The translations under genes and the position numbers were made by a program. From the NCBI GenBank assembly GCA_003999685.1, contig CP021222.1:2108001-2172000 (forward strand): DNA of 64,000 nucleotides, given 5' to 3'. Below, one piece after another: positions 23,686 through 33,576 of this stretch. The first letter of the stretch is position 1. The number at the start of each line of letters is the position of its first letter. A model generated the notes under the pieces. That model made no database searches, was not told where the DNA came from, and was given only the letters and a program-made list of their open reading frames with translations. Source of the DNA: Taiwanofungus camphoratus (lineage: Eukaryota; Basidiomycota; Agaricomycetes; Polyporales; Taiwanofungaceae).

Positions 23686-24151
23686 ACTCATAAGGAGAAC
23701 ATACTGCTTAGTGCTAGAAGGGGTCATACCCCTGTACATATTCCTGTCATTACATGTACAATTGGACTTGCCGTCAGCACGGTGTTCCGCAAGGGATGTT
23801 CCGCTCTCAGCACAACCCCCCATACAAAGCAACCGCAGCTGATCCCCGTCAAGACTTGTCCAGCATTGCAATTTGGGTGATCCACACAAGTGAGCGTATA
23901 TGTACAATATAAAGTCAAAGGGGCATTACAGCCAGGACGGAGGAACACGAAATCCCGGCGGAACGGTGAGACTACAAACACAAGGAACAGGGTTCATTAG
24001 GGTAGAGTGTGCGCAGGCAGTCCAACGAAAGCACGGAGCGTAATAATAATATACAAGCCGAGTGTTCATGCGTGCTACGAGACCGGCCGCTGCCTGCGCC
24101 ACGGTCCGCCGGGTACAGCTGCGCGGGACACGCTACACAACAGAGTCAGCG
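23686..24151. other. Convergent 3' region between transhydrogenase and sugar transporter
   Basis: About 470 bp holding the 3' ends of two converging genes. No repeat or RNA gene is seen. Confidence 0.5.
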
Positions 24152-25920
24152 TCATGGGGCATGCGTCTGGACGAAGTCCAGCGGGGCAGAGAGCGACGCG
24201 GCGCGGCCCAGCGCGCTCGCCGGCCGCGAGCCGGGGTACGACGAGGGCGCGCTCGACGGCCGCGAGAACGACGAGAACGACGCCTGCGACAGCGCGGGCG
24301 GCATCGGCTGCGGCGGGAACGCCGGCACGTGCGCATACGGATGCTCGGAGGGGGTGATGACGAGCGCGGGGGCGGAGGCGGACGGCACGCGGAAGAAGTG
24401 CGAGAGGCGCGCCACGGCCGCGCGGGCGAGGCCGAGCCCCAGCCCGAGCCCGACGGGGTCGTCCTGCCTCTTGCGCGCGAGCAGGTTCTTCTCGAGGAGG
24501 TGCCCGAGCGAGGGCGCGTCGCGCTCGGCGGGCGAGCCGGGGTGCGGCTTGGGCGCGGCACCGAAGGACGCGAGCGACGAGAGCGACGAGGACGACGCGC
24601 GCCGCGAGAGGGTGGCGGTGCCCGCGAGCTCGAGCGCGGAGGAGGCCCGGGCCGGGCCGGGCCGCCGCCAGCGCCAGCTCCACGGCCTGCCATCCTTGCA
24701 GCCATCGGCGCTGCTACCATCGGGCTGGTTGTACATCCACGTGGCGACAAGGACGACGGAAGAGCCAAGCACGAACGTGAGGGTCATGGGGAAGTGGAAG
24801 AGCGCGACGGACGCAAGGAACGAGATGACGATGCTGAGGCTGGTCGCGAAGCCCTTGAGGATGTTGTCCGCGTACTTGATCACCAGCGCGGTGAGCAGCC
24901 CGCCGAGCACCTGCACCGCGACCGTCGCCCACGCCCACACCCCAAAGTTCTCGAACAGCTGGAACCTGAACCAGCCCGTCGACGCGGACGGCTGCCGCGA
25001 GAAGACGATGGGGAGCAGCGCGGGGAGCAGCGAGAACAGGGACAGCTGGACGTTGCGCACCCAGAGGTCTGCCTGCGAGTTCTTGAGGACCATCTCAAAG
25101 TAGACGCCGGCAAGGCCCGACGTGAAGCAGGCGGCGACGACCGCCATGAAGCCCTTGAGGGGCTTCATGTCGTGAGACAGGGACGGGTCTGAGGAGGAAG
25201 AAGATGCCGATCCGCTCTGAATCTGGACGATGCCTACGCCGATGGCAAGGAAGAGAAGCGCGAGCCACTTCGTGGGGCTGAGCTTCTTGCGGAGAAGGAT
25301 GACGGAGAAAGCGGCAGTGGTCAAGATCTTCATCTGGTAGGTGACCTGGAAGGTGGCCGCCTCGAGGTTGGAGACGGCAACGAACTGCAGATTATTTTGG
25401 ATGACGTAGAGTATGGCTGGTATGGAGAGTTTCCAACAGTCTGGTCTGAAGACTTCGCGTCCGAGACGGCGGAAGCGGTAGAAGAGCATGCGTGGATCCC
25501 ATAATGAGGGGGAGGGGAAGTTGGAAGAGTCTAGACGGGTAAAGGCGACGAGAAGAGAGATGAAGCCCTTGAGAAGCTCTGTGAGGAGGACGGCGGCGGC
25601 TGCGGAATAGGTTTGGGAAGGGGCTGCGGACACGCGGGAGTAGTGCATTATGAGTGTCAACGAGGCATTTTGGACTGCCAGAGTCACAAGTCTGTGGACA
25701 GAGAGCGGGAAGGGTCAGTTAGACTGTCAGACGCGGGGGTCGCGTGCGCAAGATGGGGGACTCACGAGACGTATTTGAGTGGCAAACCGCAGACAGAGGG
25801 GACGGTGTTGGGTGTGTCTGCGGGAGGCAAGCCGAGCTCCTCGTTCTCGTACGCGTCGTCTGCTTCCTTCAACTGCAGGGCATGTTGTGAGGTGCCGTAG
25901 TCTGTGTGCTGCTGAGACAT
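24152..25920 (-). CDS. Golgi nucleotide-sugar transporter (SLC35A type) with long C-terminal tail
   Basis: Exchanges a UDP-sugar for UMP across Golgi or ER membranes. The start MSQQHTDYGTSQ (25918-25920) opens a 50-residue cytosolic segment; one intron follows KYVS. The family core then runs with about ten hydrophobic helices. The signature AILYVIQNNLQFVAVSNLEA, then TFQVTYQMKILTTAAFS, is typical of UDP-galactose, UDP-GlcNAc and CMP-sialate carriers. The core ends near VLVATWMYNQPDG (about 24730). A further 190 or so residues rich in Ala, Ser, Pro and Arg follow, with no helix, so the chain is about 560 aa against 320-400 usually. Codons are strongly GC-ending, most of all in the tail. The exact sugar cannot be told. 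Confidence 0.9.
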
Positions 25921-26709
25921 GAACTGGACGCGCAGGGACAATGAAGGGAGGCAGTCGAAGAAGAGGAGGAGGACGCGAAAAGGAAAGGGGGCGAAGGACA
26001 GGATAGTAAAAGGGAGAGTTCTGGGAGAACTGTGTACGACCAGCTCGCTCCGCAGCTGGGCTAATTTGGAGGACGACGGAAGCAGTGTCGATGTTGCACC
26101 CACACGATCTGCCGTGGGAACATGCACAGGCGCTCGCCGCTTCGGGCCCCGCACGTGGTCCCGCTTCCGTTTCATTGCTTGGCGCCTTGTCGCTTCTAGC
26201 GCAGCACGGCGAGCCCCACAAACATCCTTTGATTCAGACCCTTTACAAACAATTGTTACAATTCAACAAACAAGCGTGCACTCCGCCAAAGCCGTGCATC
26301 AGCTGTGACGTATGTGACAAAATTTGGCATTACACTTCCAAACTGCACTCTTCGTCTCGGGATTGTGATCACAAACACTCCTCTATACATTCGAAAGTTC
26401 TGAGTAGACAGTCGGAAATTCCGAGGTCAAAACGTTGAGTGGTCGCAGAGCCATTCACGATCTGCCAAAATGTTTGCACTTGGCATAAACCCATAGTATG
26501 TGTATAAAGGGATAGTCGTGAACAGAGCGTTCCATATCAAGCACACGATCATTCTAGGGGGACTTCATCGTGGAGCACACACGCGGACGCGGACACCGCA
26601 GCGACCAGCGGCGGCACACTGCCAGTCGATGACACACATGCCCCTGCTATCGCTGCTGCGCACCCGTCTGTGCGTCACCTCCCGAGATAATCCCGCGTCG
26701 ATCCATGCC
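25921..26709. other. Intergenic region with transporter promoter and repeat copy
   Basis: About 790 bp. The left part should be the transporter promoter, the right part the 3' region of the AP endonuclease. It contains the repeat at 26228-26333. No gene is supported. Confidence 0.5.
26228..26333. repeat. Dispersed repeat, copy 2
   Basis: Related to 14614-14840 through TTTGATTCAGAC, ACAATTGTT, CTCCGCCAAAGCCGTGCATC and TGTGACAAAATTTGGCAT in the same order and orientation. It is shorter, without the central insert. A non-autonomous element remnant is the likeliest source (inference). Confidence 0.6.
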
Positions 26710-28072
26710 CTACAGCTCCCCTTCCATCTCCAGCACCACCGGACAATGATCAGACGCCCCGTACACCTCGCTCCGAATCTCACACATCTTCACCCGGTCC
26801 GCCAGCCGCTCGCTCACCACATCTGAGACCAGCATCGCTCAGCCATCCCCGAACGCCACAGTAGCATGCGAGACACGTACACATATCCAGCCTCCATCCT
26901 ATCCCCTTCGCTCGGCAGTTGAACCGGTACGAAAAATACGTGTAATGCCGCTCATCGGGGTGCAGCCGTCGCCAGACGTCCACAAACTTTCCCCCACCCC
27001 CCTCCGACTCGGGTGCATCCAAGATGCGTGCAAACGCCGTGGTCTCAGCCTCCGTGTACCCGGCAGTCTTGTTCCAGTTCCTCTTGGCGTTCGCGAGGTC
27101 TGTATATATATATTTTGCATCGAGTGACATCTCAGCTGCCGGCCAGCTGCACACGGCACTTACCCTTCTCCGTGGGGGCAACATTCAAATCGCCCGTCCA
27201 GATCACCGGCTTCTTCTGGTCCAGCTCCCGGATGTACGCCTCAAAGTGCGTATTCCATTCCTTCTTGGCATCAAGCGTCTACAACGAACGATCTGCGCAG
27301 TCAGTCGCCCGCACAAACCCAATGTCGAGCTGCCCACCTTGAGTTCCACCCCTGCGTTCACCACGTACGTCCCGATCAGGTAGCAGTGCTCAAATTCCAG
27401 AGTCACGATCCGTCCCTTGACCGCACCCGGGTCCGGGTGGCCCGGCAGCGTCGTAGTCGCGGCCAACGGCTTGCGTTTCGAGAGAATAGCGGTCCCGGCT
27501 GTGTGTTTGGCATCCATGAAAGTCTATATCTGAGGCAAACGAATACCCTCACAGTATGTCTTTTTGTCGGATATCGCCCAGTGGCGGTAGGGGAACCGCG
27601 CCGTGAGCGCAGGGTCCACAGGCTCGTTGTTCACCTCGAGAAAGCGCACCCAGTCCCCTTAGACGACGCGCACGGCCGGAGCACAGGCCCACGCACCTTC
27701 GTCTCCGTGAGCACGAGCACATCCGGGTCCTCCGCCTCCACATAGCGCTTGAATCCCTGCGAAGACGCAGCAAGTCAGATGCCCGAACCGGCAGTGCGCA
27801 GACACGCCGACCTTCTTCTGCGCCGCGGCGAGCCCGCAGATGTTCCACGTCGCAATGCGGAGCGTGCCCGGCGCGCGCGCAGCGAACGCGAGGTGTGCCG
27901 GCAGCGCCTTGTTCGTCGGCTGGCCGTTCGCCGCCACGCCCGCACCCGCGCCCTCTGGCGGCGGCGACGCCTTGGACACTTTGGCCTTCTTCGCCGGCTG
28001 GGACGCCGACGCGTCCGAGTCTGGCGCGTTGCGTTTGGACGACGAGGACGAGGACGCGTGCTTGGGCGGCAT
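26710..28072 (-). CDS. AP endonuclease, exonuclease III/APE1 family
   Basis: Cleaves DNA 5' to abasic sites in base-excision repair. The N-terminus is Ser/Lys-rich with a basic stretch (AKKAKVSK) that could serve as a nuclear signal. The catalytic fold shows TLRIATWNICG (metal-binding Asn), VLVLTETK (metal-binding Glu), WTGDLNVAPTEKD (Asp and Asn of the active site), FVDVWRRLHPDERHYTYFSYR, and the final ASDHCPVV with the catalytic His pair region. Start MPPKHASSSSSS at 28070-28072. Seven exons fit; one short exon carries GFKRYVEAEDPDV. About 330 aa, close to human APE1 and without the GRF zinc finger of APN2-type enzymes, so an APE1-like assignment is preferred. GC-rich like its neighbours. 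Confidence 0.92.
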
Positions 28073-28273
28073 CAGCGAAGCTGCGGGTACGGGGCCGCAG
28101 GAGATGGCTGTTCGTGATAGATGGGTGCGCGATGCACCGAGACTGAGCTGTGCAGCGCTGGATGGACAGCTGGGCAGGCTTGTAGGATGTAATCTGCTGA
28201 GGACGACCACGGCCGTCGAGAACAGGTGCATGAGGATTCCCACGCCACACACGCGTCTGAAGTTGGATAACCG

Positions 28274-28285
28274 GTTACCGGTAAC
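28274..28285. promoter_or_regulatory. 12-bp perfect palindrome upstream of the AP endonuclease
   Basis: GTTACCGGTAAC is its own reverse complement and overlaps a second palindrome, AACCGGTT, just to its left. It lies about 200 bp upstream of the AP endonuclease start and downstream of OTU1's partner strand end. A dimeric transcription-factor site is possible; no factor is known to me. Confidence 0.35.
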
Positions 28286-28459
28286 GCCGCGTACTTACCA
28301 AGTATTATTTTGTGCACAAACGCAAGGATAGTCATGGTAGACATGCACTGACATAGCGTGGCAGGCGAAGCAGGCGGCGATATATGTACGGGATACAGCA
28401 GTGTGTTCCGATCACCAGTCTCCACCAGTTACTCACATCAACAACTCGAAAATGCACCA

Positions 28460-29888
28460 TCAGTACTCCCCAAACTGGACATGGCTCGTCTCGGACGCGT
28501 GCGCCCGCGCCTCCTTCTCGCCTTTCAAGCCCTTGCCGCATATCTGCCGCCGCGGCGGACACGCCAGCCGAGCCAGACCGTCAGTGCGGCTCTGGAAGTT
28601 CCACGGGCGGGGAACGAGCACGCACCTGGCATCTGAGATCAAACGTCGCGGTGTTGGTATACGCTCTCTTCGCCCGCAGGACGTCCGCCAGCCTCCCCGC
28701 CGCCACCAGCACTGGGTCCGCGTCGCCCTCGCCCGCCACCGGCACGATCGTCTCGTGGAAGTCGGACGGGGCGTCCGGCACCGGCGCCACGCTCGCCGCG
28801 TCGTAGTGGATGCCCGAGTAGATCAGGACGCAGCGGCTACCCGAGCGGCGCGCGGGCGGCGGCGTGAAGTGGTCGATGCGCCCGGTCTCGACGTCGACGG
28901 AGGCAATCTCGGTAGCGTAGTGCGCGGCGAGGATGGACAGCTCGATGGCCCCGCCCCACGAGGAGGGCTTCAGGATCGTGGATATGTACTCGTCACGCGG
29001 TCGGCTGTCGCGACGAACCGCGGCCGTGTACAGCACGGCGGGGGCCGTCGCGGAATAATCGTCGTCAACCACGTGAAGAGGCAACTAGTGCATGTTCGAG
29101 CGCAGACGCACCCGAGGATGGCATCGCTCCATGTCTCAGCGTCTCGGCGGATGGCATCGGCGACGACTGGTCATACATATGAACAGTCGCTCCAGCAATA
29201 ATAAGCTGTTCAATCGACGGCAGCTGCGCACTTACTTTGTCGGATCTGAGGCGCTTTGCTGATATCCTGTTCAAATATTAGCGCCACAGACGAGAACAGG
29301 CAGGAATTGTCGTCGGGCACAATCTACCACAGGAATCTGAGACCAAGTATTTAGCGACCTTGTGAGCAAGCCGCACCCACCCGATGAACCAGATATCCGC
29401 CTTCCAAAGGTACAGAATCTGGTGCATTCGGATTCACCGGATTGGCTCTGGACGATGCGGGCGTCTCCCTCACTTGGGAGGCGGTCAAGCCAGTCATGGC
29501 AGCCGCCGGACTGTCTCCTGATATCGACGAAAACGTAGGATCGGGTCTGGGCATGGCGCGAGGAAGCGATGTAGAAGTCTTCTGTGTGACAATCAGCTGC
29601 TCTCCCTGCTTGAGTCCCAAGCTTTCCAGCGGAAGTTCTGGGATGAGAGTCAGAGGCTGTGGCGGGTAGCCCGCCTTCACTGTGGATTGGCAAAGGTCAG
29701 TGAGGAGGTCGTGATCTTCCCGCACTTCGAGAGCACGTATGAGGGTGCGTCCACTTACGATCTTGCTGGGATGGGGGGATCTCCGTAGCCGCAAAGATCT
29801 GTTGCTGAAGGTCGAGGACGGAGGACCTATCCAATTCGACCTGGATAGTCGTGACGCCCTTGGGATGGCGGAGGCGGATAGGGGCCAT
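28460..29888 (-). CDS. OTU1: OTU-type deubiquitinase Otu1/YOD1
   Basis: Trims ubiquitin chains on clients of Cdc48/p97, as in ER-associated degradation. The N-terminus (MAPIRLRHPKGVTTIQVELD) has the UBX-like ubiquitin fold that binds Cdc48. A Ser/Pro linker follows. The OTU core has the catalytic Cys box VPDDNSCLFSSVALIF, then QIVADAIRRDAETWSDAIL, then RPRDEYISTILKPSSWGGAI, and the catalytic His in YSGIHYDAA. The C-terminal C2H2 finger reads CQICGKGLKGEKEARAHAS-ETSH. All three YOD1 parts are present in order, about 340 aa in six exons. The start at 29886-29888 fits the N-terminal fold. Looks intact. Confidence 0.93.
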
Positions 29889-30092
29889 TTTCAGAATAAG
29901 GAATAAGCAAGACCTATGTACAGCGTCGCTAATGCGATTAGAGTGAAATGGAAAAGACTAAGGTCGTAGCGCGGGCGTGAGCGCGTCGTGATCTCATAGC
30001 AAGAGACCACGTGCAAGCATTCTCAAATCATGCACAGCGACACGGCGCGCAACGCGATGGCGAACTTGTATTGTAGAGTACTTCTCCAAACC

Positions 30093-31529
30093 CTACTCTC
30101 CTACTTCCTCAACCTCTTCATCTTCCAGCAATATATCTTCGTCTTCATCCAGTGCCACCGCATCTTCCTCTGGCAGTTCGTCCCCGACAATAACAAGTCT
30201 GATCCCGAGTCCGAACAGACTTACATACGTGACTGCAGCAGCCACGCCCAGACCAATCCAACCCCACCGCATCATTGTAAACCGCCTTTCCTCGCTGTCG
30301 GGTGGCGTAAGATGCTTGTGATGAGTAGTCCAGGCAAACCTAGGCAATGGTACAAGAGACCTAAGAGAGAGGGCCAAGCTCGACTGAACTGTTTGAGGGA
30401 ATGACTGCGGGTCGGGAAAGGCGAACGATTGCACTCCGGTGGCATGTGATACTAGATTAGGATATGACTCCGAGAGCAGCGATTGCAAGAGAAGATCAGG
30501 AAAAGATAAATTCATGAGTAGATGGGTGTGCGCAGCAAAAATGACATCGAGCGATGTAGGTCTGAGCAAATCAAGACTTATCAGCCGTATATGAAGCCAT
30601 CTCACATGGCCGCTCTCACCGGTCGAGGCGCGGATGGAAGAAGGGACGTTCGCCCAGTAATTTCGAGTAGATAGAAAAGAACGCCCGTGCTTTCTCGAGC
30701 ACCTACGACATCGTCAGTCACGTAACAACTAACGAACGTTGAAGCCAACCTTCTCGCGCTCAAACGTTCTTTTGATCTTTTGCTTGTCAGTATCTTGCTT
30801 CTTTCTTTTGGGCTTTGGCCTATGGAAGGAGGATATCCTGTCTTCATCCTGGTCCTGCTCCGTGCCTGGTATGTTCCACAGCTCAGCAGATTCCAAGCGT
30901 GGCCTGAAGGATTCACGCAGTCGCCCAGGGACGTAGTACCGCTGTGGTACCGGGAGCATAGACACTAAGGCTGGTCGGGTCACTCTCCACCAGTTTGTAT
31001 TCAGGGCGTATAGCATATGCGCCTAATGAAAAAAGACGTATTGGTCTTGTTGTGCATATAGCTTACATGAACGTGTGGTAGCTCACCACAAAATCTCCAT
31101 AATCTGAGTATACATGGCTTATCCTTGCAGCGCATTGGGCCTTCTCTGCTGGACTGAGCGATTCATCCAAGTCGCGTGCATCCTTTAAATTGGCCATATA
31201 TTTGATTATGGACGGCAAAGTTGACATGCTATGCAAGCCATGGGTCAAGTATGGCAGCTGCCCTAAGAGTACATGATAGTTTCAGAGGTGCGAAAACCAT
31301 TTCCACGGACTCGTTGAATGAACATGCACAGGCTACATGCAAGTATATTGACAAACCTACCGCTTGGAGACAAGTCGGGGTTCGCACAGTAAACAACGGA
31401 GAACCGCCCAGGTATAGCAATTTGCACATAGAGGAGGGCTGCTACACAGGAGGTATCAAACGAAAGCACCGGCGATTGTGGGGGCCATATATGCAGCTCA
31501 ATCTGCGCCTCTGTCGAACTTTGCGACAT
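30093..31529 (-). CDS. SAM37: Sam37/metaxin-like mitochondrial outer-membrane sorting protein
   Basis: A subunit of the SAM complex, which inserts beta-barrels such as Tom40 into the outer membrane. The N-terminus LHIWPPQSPVLSFDTSCVA through VYCANPDLSPSG-QLPYL is the thioredoxin/GST-like metaxin fold. The GST-C-like part follows: IIKYMANLKDARDL, NTNWWRVTRPAL, and QRYYVPGRLRESFRPRL, a motif of this family. Later FAAHTHLLMNLSFPDLLLQS matches the metaxin helix. A hydrophobic segment WIGLGVAAAVTYVSLFGLGI near the end may anchor it; the tail is very acidic. Six or so exons, roughly 370 aa. Start at 31527-31529. It is divergent from TAF7, with a 190-bp shared promoter. Confidence 0.85.
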
Positions 31530-31719
31530 GAGAGTCGCGGAATTGGTCCGGGATTGTCACATTCCACGACGTTACACGTGTGACGGAGCCTACAACAACG
31601 TGACATTGGTCGAGCGATCCAATTTCGGCAACTCGAAATTATACCACCGTGACTGTCTTTCTTTTTGGAGGTTGTAAACATCCGTCTCGCTGTGCCGTCG
31701 ACTCTCAGTATTGAAAGAC
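31530..31719. promoter_or_regulatory. Divergent promoter of SAM37 and TAF7
   Basis: 190 bp separate the two ATGs on opposite strands, so core promoter elements are probably shared or overlapping. No TATA consensus stands out. Confidence 0.6.
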
Positions 31720-33427
31720 ATGGAAGAAGACCTCATTGTCGTTGACGACGTCGAAGACCGTGCGGCAGGGCCGTCTGTCCCAAATGGCTCGATGGGGCCT
31801 CAAAGCAGCCAAGCGCCTCGTACTGCAGCAACGCGCACCCTGACACGCTCTTCCTCTCGCCGAAGTACTCCCGGACCAGTACACCCGTCTCTCATGGAGC
31901 ACACAGAAACGCGCACGACACGCTCTGCGACCGCGCGATTTAAGCCGCAGCCCAAACTCAAGCTGAAGCTGAGTGAGAAGGCGGCCGCTCAGGCGCCTGG
32001 GATGTCCTTCCTGGGTCCGTTCGACAGGGAGCTGGACTCGGACGACGAAGATTTGGTATTTGAAGAGCAGTTCATATTGAGAATGCCCCCTGGTGAGGAC
32101 TCTGAGAAGCTGAGGAAAATGGTTCAAGCACGGGAAGTTAGTAACGATGTCTGGTTCAAATTCAAGGGTGGGTCTTGTTGCATATGCTCCACGCAGCAGA
32201 ATTTAAGCATTCTGTACCAGATTCTCGGCGGGCAGTCTTCCACATTGGAAACAACACGTACTCATCGAAGCTCGTTGACCTGCCGTGTATCATCGAGTCG
32301 CAGAAAACGCTTGATAACAAACAGATGTTCAAAGTGGCAGATATATGTCAGGTCGCGTAATCCTTCACGAATGTTTCGTGACCACTCTAACAAGACTATA
32401 GATGCTTGTCGTCGACAATCGTATCGAGAATGAGGATGTATTGACAAACCAGAAGGGCTTCAACGTTGACGAATTCATTTGGCCGCATGGCATCACACCT
32501 CCATTGCACCACGTCCGGAAGCGCCGTTTCCGTAAAAGGGTCAATCGGCGTGTACGTAAATCAGTCTTTGCGGTAGCGGTCGTTCGATTGATCATTAATA
32601 CCTTCAGACCATCGAAACTGTCGAGCAAGAGGTAGAGAGACTGCTTGAAGAGGATGCGCTCGCTGCAGAAGTGAAATATGGTGGGTAATCCACGCCCTGG
32701 TTGTTTACGTACACTTATTCATCACGTTTGACCAGATGTCCTTGAGAACGTCAACCCTGACTTGTCGGATTCGGAATTTGTGGACAGAGAACCACTAGAT
32801 GCTGCTACTCCTGGCTTCCTTGGGTCCGATGTTGGGGATGCACCCACTCCGGGCCCAGATCATGGTGGCGGTGAAGAAGAGGATGAGGGTGAGGATGGTA
32901 ACGAAGGAGAAGGAGAAGGGGATATCGATGAGGAACTAGCTGCAGAATTGGATCTAGCTTTAGGAGATGAGGAAGCTGAAGGAGACGATGAGGAGGAAGA
33001 CGAGGAAGAAGATGAAAGTGAGGAAGAAGATGACGACGATGACGACGAGATGGTCCAGGTGAAGAAGCTCCTGAACGAGGAGATTCGAGATTTAGAGGCC
33101 GCGGTGGCAAAGAAAGGCAACGAGATTACCAGCTCGGCCAATCCATTGATCAGAGTGCGTGGTATACTTCATCGTACTCTCAAAGCCGACGTTGACTATG
33201 TCGTACAGAGGCGTTTCGAAGATGCGTTAAAGAAACTGCAAGCAGATCTAGATATGAAATTAGCGCAGAGAGACGAGATGAAGGAAAAGCAGCGCATGCG
33301 GAAAGAGGGCCTCGTTGCAGAAGATGCAGACACGGAAGGCGGTATTGATGGAGACGGCGAGGACGGTGCCGAGGCCGAGGATGATCTATTTGGTGATGAC
33401 CCTAGTGCGGGAATGGACGTTGACTGA
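31720..33427 (+). CDS. TAF7: TFIID subunit TAF7
   Basis: A component of the general transcription factor TFIID. After a Ser/Thr-rich N-terminus comes the TAFII55 domain: EEQFILRMPPGEDSEKLRKM, DVWFKFK, RRAVFHIGNNTYSSKLVDLP, CIIESQKTLDNKQMFKVADI and GFNVDEFIWPHGITPPLHHV. Then VRKRRFRKRVNRR and an extended acidic Glu/Asp tract (about 32870-33050), typical of TAF7, ending in a coiled-coil segment (EEIRDLEAAVAKKGNEITS) and a Gly/Asp-rich tail. The ATG at 31720 is used; the frame extends 9 bases up only from a TTG. About 490 aa in five exons. Confidence 0.93.
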
Positions 33428-33576
33428 CCTGTAAAAAATGTCACATACCCCGTCATAAGGTTATCCGATCATTGTTGTGTATCTAATACTTCCATGTAGC
33501 AAGTATCACTGTTTAGTCTATTATGGCACTCCCAGAAATTGCCAACTTGGACACGCACATATGTCAGTACAATTGT

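Noticed and set aside
24009-25192. Two long plus-strand open frames (364 and 376 aa)
   Set aside because: They lie antisense to the transporter in GC-rich DNA, are Arg/Ala/Gly-rich without motifs, and are the expected by-product of GC-ending codons on the other strand.
32870-33060. GA-rich simple repeat
   Set aside because: It encodes the acidic tract expected in TAF7, so it is coding rather than an independent repeat.
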